DNA of 64,000 bases from Isoetes taiwanensis (Eukaryota; Streptophyta; Lycopodiopsida; Isoetales; Isoetaceae). Shown in pieces: positions 11,326-22,893 of the stretch. The notes beneath the pieces were generated by a model. The model saw only the letters and a list, made by a program, of their open reading frames with translations. It was not told where the DNA came from and did not search any database. The position numbers were made by a program, and so were the translations under genes. The stretch covers positions 15,493,748 to 15,557,747 of the forward strand of contig JAJEKV010000031.1 of assembly GCA_021234155.1 (NCBI GenBank), read 5' to 3'. The first letter of the stretch is position 1, and the number at the start of each line of letters is the position of its first letter.

Positions 11326-12164
11326 TCATTCCATGATGCAATAATTGTGCAATGCACAACATGCATGTATCACTCTGCTTGCATCTGGCAGTTTGACACC
11401 TAGTGCTTTCAGTGACCTCCATTTCTCCTTCAACATACCCAACGCATTCTCTATGACAACTCTACCCCGACAAATCTTTTTGTTGAACCTTGCATATGTA
11501 GCATTTTTCTCTGCCATAATCTTGAGAAGAAACCTTCTTGAAGGATATGCTGCATCTCCAAGAAGTTGAGGAGGTATGGCAACTTGAATCATTTCATTTG
11601 TCATATTTCCTTTGTGCAACTTGTGCCCTGTCAATCTGACTTCTTAAAATGGCCTGAATCATGTACTGCACCTGGTCTAATGACACAAATATGTAAAAAC
11701 CGTTATCAAAGCTGCAAACACCTTGCAACAATACAGAACGTCTTTTGTGCCTGCCTCTGTAATCATGGGCCATAAATTTTTTCCTTGGTTTCCTATACAA
11801 ATTGATATGGCTCCCATCAACCACACCAAACACATTAGGTAGGCCCGTGGCCTCTTTGAAATCTGGTATTATTGATGTCAACCTCGCACCATCTGGTATA
11901 TTCACAAACCTATGAAATAGTTTCTTGTTGCTAGCTAAGGCATCTGTGATCAATCTAACATACTTGCTTACAGTCGATGTACCAACATGAAATCTTTGAC
12001 CTACATGAGATGCCAATTCCCCACGAGCAAGGTAATAAATCACCATAGCAACTGCTTTTCTTGGATCCACTGATTCCCTTACCTTTTTTCCAGGCTTGAT
12101 AATGTAAGGGTGTAAGAGTCCAACCATTTTCAAAGGAATATCTTTTCATCCTATAGTTATGCAA
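11326..12164 (-). pseudogene. PIF/Harbinger transposase (DDE, HARBI1-like), frameshifted
   Basis: On the minus strand three frames together read as a PIF/Harbinger nuclease. The start is YRMKRYSFEN near 12160, with a frame change near 12130. The main block (12133-11640) carries a helix-turn-helix-like part, then VFGVVDGSHINLYRKP with the first catalytic Asp at about 11816. The frame is lost near 11640-11690, where another frame reads GAVHDSGHF containing the second Asp. The last block (11634-11326) reads IPPQLLGDAAYPSRRFLL and then RVVIENALGMLKEKWRSLKA, with the catalytic Glu near 11449, and ends at CCALHNYC. At least two frameshifts make this copy inactive as it stands. It is convergent with the Myb/SANT gene 9 kb away. 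Whether both belong to one element is unproven. Confidence 0.85.
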
Positions 12165-13430
12165 TCACTGAGACTCTTCATACATAGGGAGGTCAATCCA
12201 ATCAAAGTTGTCAAGATGACACCATTAAGTATGTTGTCTCGGTGCAATCCACCACATTCTAAATGGCCTTTTGATTCTAGAAATCGAAACTGAGGCTAGA
12301 AGGCTGTGGAATAGAGAATTTGTACCTGAATCATAGGTTGAGGATGAATCATCTAGAATATCCATATACTCTCTTGATTCTATGGAATCCGTCCACTGCA
12401 ATAAGAGGAACTGAACATGAACACACCATTGCAGAGTTTGTAGAAGTAATGCAAGCGCGAAGATTTCTGGCTCCATTCAATTTTTTGGCTTCCTCCTTGC
12501 TTTTCCGGGCGATAATAGAAAAAGAGTGATGTTTGTAGATTAAAAAATATTGTTAAGGGGTGAGAGAGTGGGAGAAGGGAACGTCTCTCGACCTCTCTCA
12601 CTCTATACGTATAAAAAATGATCTCTCGCCTCTATACGGTGAGAGAGAAAAAAATTTGCGCATGTGAAAAAGCTAGAGAGAGAGAGGAGAAGGAAGGGAG
12701 AGACCACAATTCAATTTTATGACATCATGATTGGATTTGGGTAGTTCTCATGACGGGCCAAACAATGTGGGAAGTTAGGTACAGACTTGCAAGACAATTC
12801 TAGCTTGCTTAGACTTTTGCTTCCATTAGGAAAATTTGCCAAATCGTATTATATACATTTTATATACAATCTTTCCTTTGCCTACATTCATAAACTAATA
12901 ACAACTTTTGATAGCAATCAATTGGTGGGTCTTGGTTGAAGATGCACGATAACATCAGCTTACATCAGCGCTACCCAACTTCAACAACCGATCTAGGAAC
13001 CCATCATATGGCAATGTTGCGAGCCAACAGAAAGAGGAAGAGGTATCATGATAGGGACGAAGCTGGGATTAGAAAGTGGAAGAGGTCCCATGGCAGATGA
13101 TGAGACGAGGGGGGCAAAAGGGAGGGCAGAAGTGCGAAATTCAGGTAGGGATTCCTGAGGAGAAGCAGACAGGGCAACATGCAGTTTTGATGATGGAAGC
13201 TCCCATGCCCCATGCAAGGGGTTAGTTGGTTATATGAGGAAAGAAGGAAGAGGAGAGAAGATCAAGGGGGACACTTGAATAAGTGGCAAAGGATTTTGCA
13301 AGGAAAGAGCAACCAACAATAAGACACATGGGGAGCACATGGAAAGTGGTCATCAAAAAGTTGGGGTGCCAAACGCCCAACATAAAATAAATATAGGGGT
13401 CCACGTCAGCACGACATCGAAAGTATTCTT
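12165..13430. other. Non-coding, GA/CT-rich tract included
   Basis: From 12540 to 12720 the strand is rich in GAGAGA/CTCTCT words, with near-inverted GTGAGAGAG blocks. No gene is supported. The remainder up to 13430 is intergenic and may contain distal promoter of the gene at 14105. A CACGTC word lies in the phrase CCACGTCAGCACGAC at about 13401. Confidence 0.45.
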
Positions 13431-14104
13431 GACCCCAAGAACATAACGCCGTTTATAGAGCTTCGGATTATAGGCACTACCGCGGGATACCGACTCCGGT
13501 TATCACCGTGGCATCCTCTCTTCTGCTCTACTCCGGTCAGTCCCTGTCTGTAGCTGCTCCTCTGATCGCCGCCTCCGTTGCATGCGCCCCATATCCTGCA
13601 TTGCCCAGTTTTGGCCTTGCCTTCTATCTCCGGCGAAGATCGGTCCCTGGCATTGCGGCCTTTTGTGGGCTAAGTTCATCTCGTTTTCTGGATTTTTCTG
13701 TTTTGGGTTTTTTCTCTGATTTTGGGGCATCATTCTGTTCATGTCGGAGCCCGGTCCCCTATTCCATTTTGCAACCCAGCTTGCGCAAAGCCCCTTCTGG
13801 CTCAGGCCTTTTGTTAGCCTAAAAGTGGCATCTATCTGAAGATTTTTTCTTGATTCTCATTGGGCGGAGTCGTTCCTTCCAGAACTGGGTTAGCTTGGAG
13901 CAATTTGTGGGCAGGATGTATCGAATGTGATTCCTTACTGAAGGCTAAGAGGCTGCGGCAACTCGTAGCTGGTACATTGCCGTTTATTATAGGTACAACC
14001 TCTTGTTTTGTGGTAAAGATTTGGCTCTTTGGCACTGTGTAATAAATCATGGAAGGTCCCGAACCTCTTATTTGAAGACTCTTGATTTAGGCATCTCTCA
14101 AAAC
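13431..14104 (+). promoter_or_regulatory. Probable promoter and 5' leader of the proline-rich gene
   Basis: Composition changes here to GC-richer, CT-rich leader-like DNA (CTCTCTTCTGCTCTACTCC near 13512). A TTTATAGAG word lies at 13451. Short upstream ATGs occur (13508, 13860). The start site and any leader intron cannot be fixed without transcripts. It is called because the coding start at 14105 needs a leader in this interval. Confidence 0.35.
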
Positions 14105-16941
14105 ATGAATCGTGGAATGTGGGATGCCTCTGTTCAGCATAGAAGAGGGCTTAGCATGCATAATATGAGTGGTGCCGTGAAAGATAAGGACGAAGACTTG
14201 GCCTTGTTTCATGAGATGCGAGCCCGTGAACGAAATAATTTTTTACACCCATGTGCAGATGATGAAGCATCTCTCTGTAAGTGTTGGCACTTTACTTTTG
14301 GCGGGTTTTTATCACTTTTTCTTCCTTTTTGACCAGTTGTGATGCGATTACTTCCAGCAAACAAGTTTGTTGGTCTATCTGGCTTTCGGCAGTCAGCACA
14401 AACACCTAAGAAGGGACTAACTGATTTGTTGATCTCAGAGTCAGACAAGAATGATTATGACTGGTATGATCTCAAGTCCCAACCATACCTAAAACTATTC
14501 AAGCAGATCCTAAGGCAAGATCTTCTTGTTGGTATATGTTTTTAATGTAAGAAGTTGCATTTAGCTGCAACAATGAAAAGAGTTATCTTGAGCCACCACC
14601 TTCTTGTATCTATAAATGGGGCCTTGTATTGGAGTAACATAAGCTTCCATTGGCTCACCCTAGGTCAACCGGTGATGCTAGAGTAAAGGTTGATGTAGGC
14701 TGCCATTGCTTCATGTTGCACAACCTCTTGCTTGTTCTATTAAGAGACTCAACAATAACATGTTTTGTTGTAGCTGAAAGAGCAGGTTTTGTTTATTATA
14801 ATTTTACAAAGCGTTTTTTTTTTTTCAATTACTATTCTTATATGTTGATTATGTTACAGGCTGTTAACTCCACCAGGAACACCATTGTTTCCAACACTAG
14901 ACCGGGACCTTTCAGTTATCAGTCCAGCACAAAGAGATTTATCACGGTGGCCTTCGGCTGCTTCTAAGACATCTCGAGTAAGTGTTGATGTTTGTTTCTT
15001 TAATTTCCTCGGAACAGTTTCATCTATTACCGAGTGGAAATTTAAGATCTATTTGTCCCTCTGAGCTTTTAGGAGACATAATATGTTTGCCCTAACAGCA
15101 ACTTTATGCAAATGCAGCTATCAAATGGCCAGCTGCACTCCTCAAGCACACAACAGCATGCATCAAATCCACAGGCGCCTGCTGTGTCCAAACCAACAAG
15201 AGCTAACCCTAGTCCCAGAAGGCCAAGTACCCCATCGAGTATGAGCCAAGTAACAAGTGGTTCAAAGACACGCCCTTTAGGTACAGGACCTCCCAGCCAT
15301 GGTTCCCGACCTGCTACTCCAACTGGAAGGCCATCAACACCAAACTTAGCCCGGCCATCAACGCCAACTGGAAGATCTACAGCCTCATCAGTGGCCAGAC
15401 CATCAACACCCACTGGTAGGTCTTCATTACCAGCAGCATCTCGGCCATCTACACCCACTCGAAGGATGTCCACAGGCTCTCCCAGTGTCACTTCAACAGC
15501 TTTTAGTAACAAAACAGCACCTCCTCCCACCGTGAGGAACCCCCCAAGTTCGCGTGGCAGCTCTCCAATGAGAAAGACCAGACCAGTGACAACTTCACCT
15601 GCAACTCTCCCAGGCTTTTCATCTGATCCGCCTCCAAATTTGAGAACATCAATGCCTGAGAGGCCGAGCTCTAATTCTCGAGGGGCATGTGCAACAAGAC
15701 CTGGAGGAAGTAGCGTTGCTGGGCGGGCTATGAATGTGAATTCTGATGCAGCTGATCGATCAAGGCGACGTGCTCCTTCTCCAAGTCTGACAAGGAGTTA
15801 TATTTCTCCTGCTAACCAGGAATGCTCCAGTTCTAGTAAAGGGTCAATTATCTCTGGACATGATGATGGCTTGGAAGTTAGTCGGTCTGGGTCAATTATT
15901 TCACGGGTTCATGCAGATACTGGGATACATGCTAGGAAGTCCTTGACAGGAGGACAAGATGCATTGGCATCAAAGTCTATGGCTCAGGTGAAACGGCCAA
16001 CTAGAACATCTTCATCAAAGGAAACAGCTTTTTATGGGACTAGCATATCAAAGAAATCTTTGGATACTGCGATAAGACATATGGTATGCTGGATTGTAAG
16101 ATTTTAATGCTTTGCATATTTCTCTATGTTTTTCTAGTTTGGTGACATGCCATTCATTATGCAGGATATCCGAAGAAGCACACCAGGTGGTTTTAGGCCT
16201 CTGATGTCCGGCAGTCCTACTTCTTTTCTTTATACTAAGTCTACAAGAATGCCTGCTAGCTCCTCAGAGTCATCTCCTACCAGCAGCAGAGCTGGCTATT
16301 CAGAACGTTCACCAGGTGGCTATTCAGAACGTTCACCAGGTATTGTTCCTGATGATGGTGAAGGGTCTCCTAACAAGGAAGACAAGGAGAATGGGAAGCT
16401 GGAGACAGATAAGAAACAAGATTCAGAGATTTCTTTAGAATTACAGGGACTTGAAAGTTCTCTGAGTACTGGTCATAGTCATATGCCTGATCAGAAAGAG
16501 GCAGGCAAGAGGATGGTTGTTAATGCAGCTAATTCTGAGGTGTCAGCAGAGAGAGGTTCAATACTGAAAACGGAGAGGAAAGATGGGACATGCCACACTG
16601 AGAGATATCTTCAAGAACACAATTCAGCTTATTATATTATTGACAATATAGCCAAGAAAAAGGAAAGCCTTCCCCATGACCTTAGAAGTCCTCGTTATAT
16701 TGGGGCCAACCAGGATTTAATTTTTAATCGCAATTTGGCCACTGAAAAGCCTAAGAGCAATGGGAACCATAACTTCCTTGAAATGAGCAATTTGGATCTC
16801 TTGGACACTTCTCAGCTCCAGAGACAGGATTCTTTGTCAGATGCAGAGTTGAAGAATTTGGATCCTTTTTTGGATGATGATTATTTCAGGAAACTTGATT
16901 TAAGTTACCGGCAGATGGAGGCCAATGAGTTCAAGAGGTAA
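14105..16941 (+). CDS. Basic Ser/Pro-rich protein, plant proline-rich (BPP-like) family, five exons
   Basis: Exons at 14105-14276, 14337-14463, 14860-14977, 15118-16083 and 16165-16941 join with GT-AG introns and consistent phases into 720 codons including stop. The start MNRGMWD was chosen because DEDLALFHEMRARERNN follows, the family's N-terminal block. Splicing rebuilds SDKNDYDWLLTPPGTPLFP across introns 2-3. Residues of about 200-255 hold RPSTPTGR-type repeats, about 310-322 hold PPPNLRTSMPERP, and KKSLDTAIRHM joins DIRRSTPGGFRPLM at the last intron. These blocks are hallmarks of a plant family often labelled mucin- or endochitinase-like, members of which are reported as microtubule-associated basic proline-rich proteins. 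It is low-complexity and basic in the middle, with no signal peptide or enzyme domain. SGYSERSP-like octamers are duplicated near 16303. All exons are open, so the gene looks functional. Confidence 0.9.
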
Positions 16942-17985
16942 TAAATGCAAATTGCAGAAATCCTGGTTATTGGTGAGTTATCCTTTAATAACTTGTATAG
17001 TTGGCAAGTAGATAATTTGAAGTCTGTATGAGGGATATGACATTTTGTTATCAGAAACATACCCTTGGAAATAACTGAAGGAATGCCATAGATGATTTGG
17101 CATGCTCAATGTTTCCAAAAGTGTAATTGCATGTAAAATTATGGTGGGGAAGGCATTTGGCAGTTGCACAGTAATACTCTTAACATGTGAAGCTCCGGTA
17201 GATGAGCACCAAGCTGTCTGTTCCTATTTTTGAATCAAATAGCGGTAAATAACAGATGTCAGAATTGCAAAAATATTTGAAAAGCAATCTGCTTACTTGT
17301 CTTCCTTACATTCAGCTAAAGAAGTTAGAAATGTGCTTCAGGAAAGCTATTGGTTAGATTAAGGTCCTTTTTTTCTGCAATCAATCAGGTTGTTAAAAGG
17401 CGGAACATTTGAACTCTTGTTGTCCTTGGTGTGCAGAAGATGGTCCTACATCTTGTTTGTTGAATTTTAACTGCTTGTGTCCAGTATTTTGTCCATAATA
17501 TGAAAGATCCTCCTTACCTATCCATCTTAGCTACAGACATTCCTCATTAGCATATTTGGTTGTTACATAAAAGCTTAAAGCCTGGCACCATCTACAGGAA
17601 ATGTCGTGAATGAATTTTGGCTTTAAGTGAACAATAATAGCATCAATAGTATACTAGGGTTATTGAGGATGGGCTTATTACATGCCATTGGTTGAGAAGC
17701 AGGAGGTTTTGCTACAAGACTCAATAACTTCTTTTGGTGGTCAGAGTCAACCAAGATTTCATACTAAGGCTTTGCTACAAGACTCAACAATTTCTCTTGG
17801 TTTTAGAGTCAACCAAGATTTTCAACTTGAAGAATCACCTTCCAATATAGATTGAAGTTTCTACAACATTCATTGTCAAACAACATTTAATGTTCCGTGC
17901 CACAATTTTTTGTCATTAATACAAGACTAGTTATCAAATCAAGTACCAATAAAGCATCATAAAAATGTAAAACTTTTTCGTTTGA
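16942..17985. other. 3' flank of the proline-rich gene with one tandem repeat
   Basis: AATAAA occurs immediately after the stop (about 16942) and is too close to be the sole polyadenylation signal. A block beginning GCTACAAGACTCAA at 17711 recurs at 17774 (period about 63) with several changes. No further gene is seen. Confidence 0.5.
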
Positions 17986-17989
17986 CAAA

Positions 17990-18710
17990 GAAATTCATGC
18001 ATCTCCTACTCCATCTACAATCTTCTCATCATCATCTCCAACTCTAATTGTAGTTGGTGTTTTGCAACTTATCAAACCAATCACGAGATGAAAACATACT
18101 ATTTGTTGCACCGGAATCAATGTGCAAATGACTCCTATTATATTTATCAGCAACCTCCACTACTTTCAAACCAATCTCTTCTTTATTTTCATTTTTTATA
18201 TCACGTGTAAATTCAATGTCTGTTGCACTACTTGCTGGAGCAATAACATTTGCATTTTGGCTCTTGTACTCAGCTAATAATCTCATCAAATCATTTTTTC
18301 TTTATCTACTATATATGACCAAACTTATGGCAATAGTTACAATCGACATTGGCAAATCTCCCATCATCATAATGGTTGTCCACGACCATTACCATCTTCT
18401 CTCTAGCACTACAAAAGTTATAAAACCACTCCGTGTCATTTTTATTATCTATCTTGCGATGTTGATTGTGCATAATACCCTTTTAGTAATCGACACATGC
18501 TTGGTGCCCTTCTAGTGGAAATTGGAAGACATTATATCTCAATTGCCTTTTCAATTTTGCTTTAATCATCGGCTTTTGCAATACCCTTTTACTGCTCAAC
18601 ACATGCTTATTGCCCTTCTGGTGGAAACTGTAAGACATTATAATTCAATTGCCTTTTCATGGTTGAAGAAAACACGATAATCTCAAAGTTCGACCAATCT
18701 TACCTATAAT
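17990..18710 (-). pseudogene. Ty1/Copia gag-protease fragment
   Basis: On the minus strand a zinc-knuckle-like CNYCHKFGHI (about 18320-18345) is followed by stops. Downstream an open stretch (18289-18044) ends in HIDSGATNSMFSSRDWF, the Asp protease motif DSGAT (near 18104-18118) of Copia pol. Upstream gag-like sequence is interrupted and carries an internal duplication: blocks around GGTGCCCTTCTAGTGGAAA (about 18503) and TTGCCCTTCTGGTGGAAAC (about 18611). Integrase, RT and LTRs are absent. It is a remnant only. Confidence 0.75.
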
Positions 18711-18889
18711 TTTGTTAATTTAGCTTGTTATGTTGGGCATCATCTGAAATTAGGGGCATTTTAACAATTCTTTAAAATACATGGGTATTTTGATAAATAA
18801 ATGTAAATACAGGGGCATTTTTAAATTTTTTTCTTTTTACTATTATGGATGTGTAGGGCCCTTATGATTTGCACCTAATGCCTCATAAT

Positions 18890-19127
18890 TGGGTCCGTTT
18901 GTTCAAATTGCCTCTGTCAAAGATGATCAGGGTGTCTCTTTTAATGAGACTAAAGAAATTGCAGATTTATTCTATTCCAAATGCTCGAGTACTTCTCTGA
19001 TAAAAACAATACCTCCTGGCAAAACAGTCAAGCTAAAGAATTCCTAGGTCTTATAAATTCTCTACCTGGAAATATAAGTGCCCCTACCTCTGCTAATATC
19101 TCTGAATTGACCAATGAAATGGAGATC
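18890..19127 (+). pseudogene. Older L1 LINE (element B), part 1: region before RT
   Basis: This reads GPFVQIASVKDDQGVSF and ETKEIADLFYSK, then after a frameshift ISELTNEMEI. It is the segment linking endonuclease and RT in plant L1 ORF2. It stops at 19127, where another LINE is inserted. The sense continues at 21213 after the target duplication AAATGGAGATC. The 5' limit is uncertain; endonuclease and ORF1 are missing. Confidence 0.75.
19117..19127. repeat. Left target-site duplication of nested LINE A
   Basis: AAATGGAGATC at 19117-19127 is repeated exactly at 21213-21223, directly after a poly(A) run. The interval is therefore a target-primed LINE insertion. Confidence 0.9.
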
Positions 19128-21212
19128 TCTTAACTTGTATGGTGAAAAGTTTGATGACGAGAGGATTGTTGAATGGGTTACTTCTTCCAGGTTCCATTAA
19201 AACTATGACTATTATGCAATATGCAGACGATACCTTTCTATTCTTAAGGTATGATGATGGGAGTTTCCCTGCCTTTCAACAGGTTTTAAAATCTTTTTAC
19301 TCCATTTCGGGATTGGCCCGAATCACGCTAAATGTGATGTAATATGGCCTTTGAAGAAGACATTGATACAAGGGTCGGGGCATGGAACTATCATACGGTG
19401 GCAGCCTGACAGACGACTAAGTTCTTTGGGTATGCCACTTAACCTTGGTGAAAATCTAAAAGGTCTTTGGGCCAATTATAGAAAGGATTCGAAAGAAGGT
19501 TAACCTCGGTCCCGCAAGTCCCCTCCCACCATGGGGAGAGTGACAAAGAGCCAATGCAATTCTTAATGCGACTCATATTTACTACTCTTCAGCTATTGTG
19601 GCACAGAAATATGTGTATGACCAGTTACTAGTAATCATTCGTAAATTCATCTGGGGAGGGAAGATTGCTGGGGTCGCATGGTCAGAAATGTGCCGAAGTA
19701 GGAAGGATGGGGGTTTAGGATGCAAAGATCCAATGGTCCAGGGAAAGGTTTTGGCAGCCAAGTTTGTTTGGAGGGCTATCCAAGGCGATACATCCCCAGC
19801 CATTTCTTTTGTGCGCTACTGGCTACAGCAAGGTAAGATAAAGGGGAAACCCTCGACCCCTAGAGATGAGGTTAGCTCCTACTTTTATAAATTCTCAATG
19901 GGTCGAGGTACTTCCCCCGTAATGAGGAAAATATTAGAAGCTTGGCAGGATGTGCAGGATCTCTTCAACATAGCAGATGCTCATTGGGAGGCAGGGGGGC
20001 TGAGTATATTTTGGAATACTAGGATCTGGGAGAGGGATGTGCTCCCCCTTGCACTTGTACACCCTCGAGTGTTTGCTAAATGGCGGGTTGCAGGAATTCG
20101 TAAGGTTGGGCAATTGTGGGAAAATGATAGATGGATTTCTTGGACAAGATTTAAAGCCCTGGTTCCAGGTGCTGGGGAAGGGGACAGGAAGGTCTTTAGG
20201 AAGATTATGGGGAATGTCAGTATGGTCTCTGGTATTGTAGGGGAAGAGGATAGATGGTTATGTGGGAATGAGGCAGATTATAAAGTCAGAAAATTGTATG
20301 GATTGCTAATGCCACAATCCCCACTAAAGGCTGCAGACAGGCTGGGATTAGATCAAGCTGAAACCATGGGTCTATTGACTAAGTCTTGGGGATCCTTATG
20401 CTCCAAAAAGATTCAATTCTTTCGTTGGATCAGCTTACAAGAAGGAGTATACACTATGACATGGTTGTTGAACAAGGGTGTTGTTCAACATGATCTCTGC
20501 CCTCTAGGATGTGGAGCGTCAGAGACAATGGATCATCTTTTCTTTTGTCCGATCATAGAAGACTTTTGGAGGTGGGTTTGTCCAATTATTGGGTTACAGA
20601 CGTGTCAGCTATCATGGCCGGCTATTCTAGTCAGTTTAGGTGCAGACGTTATTCAGCTCACCTTAACCAATATATCGTTGTGGTGTATTTGGAAACACCG
20701 ATGTGGTGTTGCTCTTGGAGGACTGACGGCTTCAGTAATAAGGATTCAAAATAGTTTCAATAAGGAGGTAGCCCTTATGGCCTTGGCTCACCATAGGAAG
20801 TTTGGTTGCAACTACAACAAGAACTTGGATAGAATTGGCAGCATAAGGGGATTCTATTCATTTTTTAAATGTCACTGGGATCTGGATTTAAGCAGTGTGC
20901 AGTAAGGGTTGATGACCTGTCCGACACCTGCTAGGAGGTAGGATGGTGGACCCTTGTCTGTAGAATGGGCTTTCTCCTAAGTCCTTGTTGCTTGGAATTG
21001 GTGCTAACTCCATATAGTATCTAAGTCTGGATGAAGATGGTTCCCCTATAGTAATCCAGGGATAGGGAAGACTGGAGTGGTTCCTTAGTACAAGCCTTGG
21101 TTCTTATGAGTTATATCTGTTTGGTGATAATTCTTTCCATCAATCCCATTTGGGGATTTCTTATGTTAATTTTTATATATTAATACATACATATTCTTAC
21201 CCTCAAAAAAAA
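19128..21212 (+). mobile_element. 5'-truncated L1 LINE (element A) with poly(A) tail, nested in element B
   Basis: About 2.08 kb lies between exact 11-bp duplications and ends in a poly(A) run (21205-21212 and into the TSD). The 5' end begins inside the RT domain. QYADDTFLF gives the catalytic YADD at 19220-19231. A frame break near 19340 to 19590 separates this from the 435-codon C-terminal ORF. About 300 bases of 3' UTR follow the stop at 20905. Truncation and the poly(A) tail are the ordinary products of target-primed reverse transcription, so the copy was dead on arrival. Confidence 0.9.
19598..20905 (+). pseudogene. L1 ORF2 C-terminal region (zf-RVT), element A
   Basis: A 435-codon open frame reads FIWGGKIAGVAWSEMCRSRK, then GGLGCKDPMVQGKVLAAKFV, the conserved post-RT block of plant L1 ORF2. 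From 20410 onward IQFFRWISLQEGVYTMTWLL leads to CPLGCGASETMDHLFFCP, the Cys/His zf-RVT zinc-binding region. There is no RNase H. Frame-breaking differences separate it from the RT core at 19139-19342, and it lacks an N-terminus, so no functional protein is expected. Confidence 0.85.
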
Positions 21213-21259
21213 AAATGGAGATCAAAGCTACTCTTCAGAACCTTGCTAAAGGCAAAAGC
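21213..21259 (+). pseudogene. Element B, part 2
   Basis: After the right copy of AAATGGAGATC the older LINE continues as EIKATLQNLAKGKS and is interrupted again at 21259 by a MITE. The last nine bases, GGCAAAAGC (21251-21259), are duplicated at 21723-21731. Confidence 0.85.
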
Positions 21260-21722
21260 GGTTCAGGATAGACTTACCCTGGTTTGGGTTGATCCTGCCC
21301 TCCGGGATCCTCAAATGGGATCCCCTCCTCCGGTATCCCCACGTGGGATTCCCTCCTCAGGATCCCACGCTTAATCAAGCGCTTAACGCCTTACCAAGCT
21401 AGCTTTTTTTTTTTTTTTTTGCGGATTGGAGCGAGGCCAAGGTCCGGCTGCCGGCCGCTTCCTCCTCCGCATCTACCTGATCCCCTTGCCCTCCCCGATC
21501 CCGACCAGCTACTGAATCGATCCCATGCGATTCGGCGCCGAATCGAGGGAGAAAATCCCACAACAAATTTGCCCCAAAAATCCCTATAAGGGCCAAGATT
21601 TTTGCGCAGTAACTGCGCAGTAACCGGGGATCCCGTCCTCCGGGATCACACCTCTTGGGGATCCCGTCCTCCGGTATCACCCCTCTGGGATCCCCGAAAC
21701 CAGGGTAAGGATATCCTGCGCC
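21260..21722. mobile_element. Mutator-like MITE with 26-bp TIRs and 9-bp target duplication
   Basis: A 463-bp element is flanked by GGCAAAAGC on both sides. Its first 26 bases (from GGTTCAGGATA through CTTACCCTGGTTT) match the reverse complement of the last 26 with four mismatches. Sub-terminal regions are rich in repeated GGGATCC-type words on both sides. An 18-base T-run lies at 21403-21420. A 9-bp duplication with G-starting TIRs fits Mutator-like elements. Long open frames across it are chance. It interrupts element B inside the codons for the conserved GKSPGPDG motif. Confidence 0.85.
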
Positions 21723-21731
21723 GGCAAAAGC

Positions 21732-22893
21732 CCTGGGCCAGATGGCCTGCCTCCTAAATTTTATATCAATTTCTGAGATGATTTCAAAAATGACCTCATT
21801 CACATGATTCATGGTTTCTGGAACAATCATTTACATCCAGCCATTGCTTCTGGCCTGATTGCTCTAATTCCAAAGGTGGACAACCCTGAAACTTTTAGTG
21901 GTTTGAGGCCTATTTCTTTAATCAGTATCTCTTATAAGATTTGTGCTAAAATTCTAGCAAACAGGATTAAAGAGTTCTTGCAAAATAATATTAGCATGAA
22001 TCAGTCTGCTTTCTTGCCCAATAGATTTATTCTGTATAATTATATTGCAGCCATGGAAGGCTTACATTGGTCTAGAATCTCAAAGCAAAATTATGTTCTC
22101 CTCAAACTTGATTTCTTTAAGGCCTTTGACTTTGTTAGATGGGATTTTCTTGAACTGGCCCTTAGAAAATTTGGCTTCCCTGAGAAGTTGATACATTTGA
22201 TCATTGGTCTAAACTCTCGTGCCCAATCCACTATTCTTATCAATGGATCTCCTGGTAAATTATTCCCTCTTCAAAAAGGTGTAAGTCAAGGATGCCCTCT
22301 GGCTCCTTATCTCTTTATTGTTGTTGATGATCAGCTAACTAGAGCCATTCTTCACCATCAGGATATGGGCAACATTAAAGGTTTGACAATGCCAAACAGT
22401 GATAATCAGTTGACCCTTCTCCAATATGCTGATGACTTGTTTAGCGTTTTATATAATGATATTAATAACATTGATTTTTTCTTAAAACTTATCAAGGACT
22501 TCAGTGAAGCTTCAGGTATCCATCTAAATTGCCATAAGTCTGTGATCATTGGTGATTCAAGCCAACCTGATATATTAGGGATCAAATGCATTGCTGTCAA
22601 TCAAGCAACAACTCTTTTAGGTATGCCTCTAACCTTGGACATTAGCTCTAGGAACCTGTGGAACCCAATTGTTGCCAGGATCAGGAAAAAGCTCAACAAT
22701 TATGGAAGTTGTCTATCCTTAGAAGGCAGATCCATTATTGTTTCCTCTATTTTAGCCAGTTCCCATGTTTATTTTTCTTCAGCCCTTCTTGCCCCTAAAT
22801 GCATCTATCAGCAGATTGAGAGAATCAGTAGAACTTTCTTACTAACATGAAGGAGACCTATTGCCTATCATAAGTACCTTGTTCATCTGAGTA
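21732..22893 (+). pseudogene. Older L1 LINE (element B), part 3: reverse transcriptase
   Basis: Directly after the MITE the sequence resumes at PGPDGLPPKFY and continues through HPAIASGLIALIPKVDNPET, GLRPISLISISYKICAKILA, LDFFKAFDFVRWDF, GVSQGCPLAPYLF and LLQYADDLFSVL (YADD at 22425-22436). It stays open to a stop at 22850, and sequence related to the next block (YHKYLVHLS) reaches about 22893. The RT core, 348 codons from 21804, is intact. ORF1, endonuclease, most of the C-terminal region and the poly(A) are not present, so the element is both truncated and split by two insertions. Confidence 0.88.

Noticed and set aside
15069-15530. 153-codon minus-strand ORF opposite the proline-rich gene
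   Set aside because: It is the antisense shadow of the Ser/Pro/Thr-rich exon (Gly/Val/Asp-rich product) and lacks any independent support.
21399-21830. 143-codon minus-strand ORF
   Set aside because: It runs across the Mutator-like MITE and into the interrupted L1, so it is a chance frame in repeat DNA.
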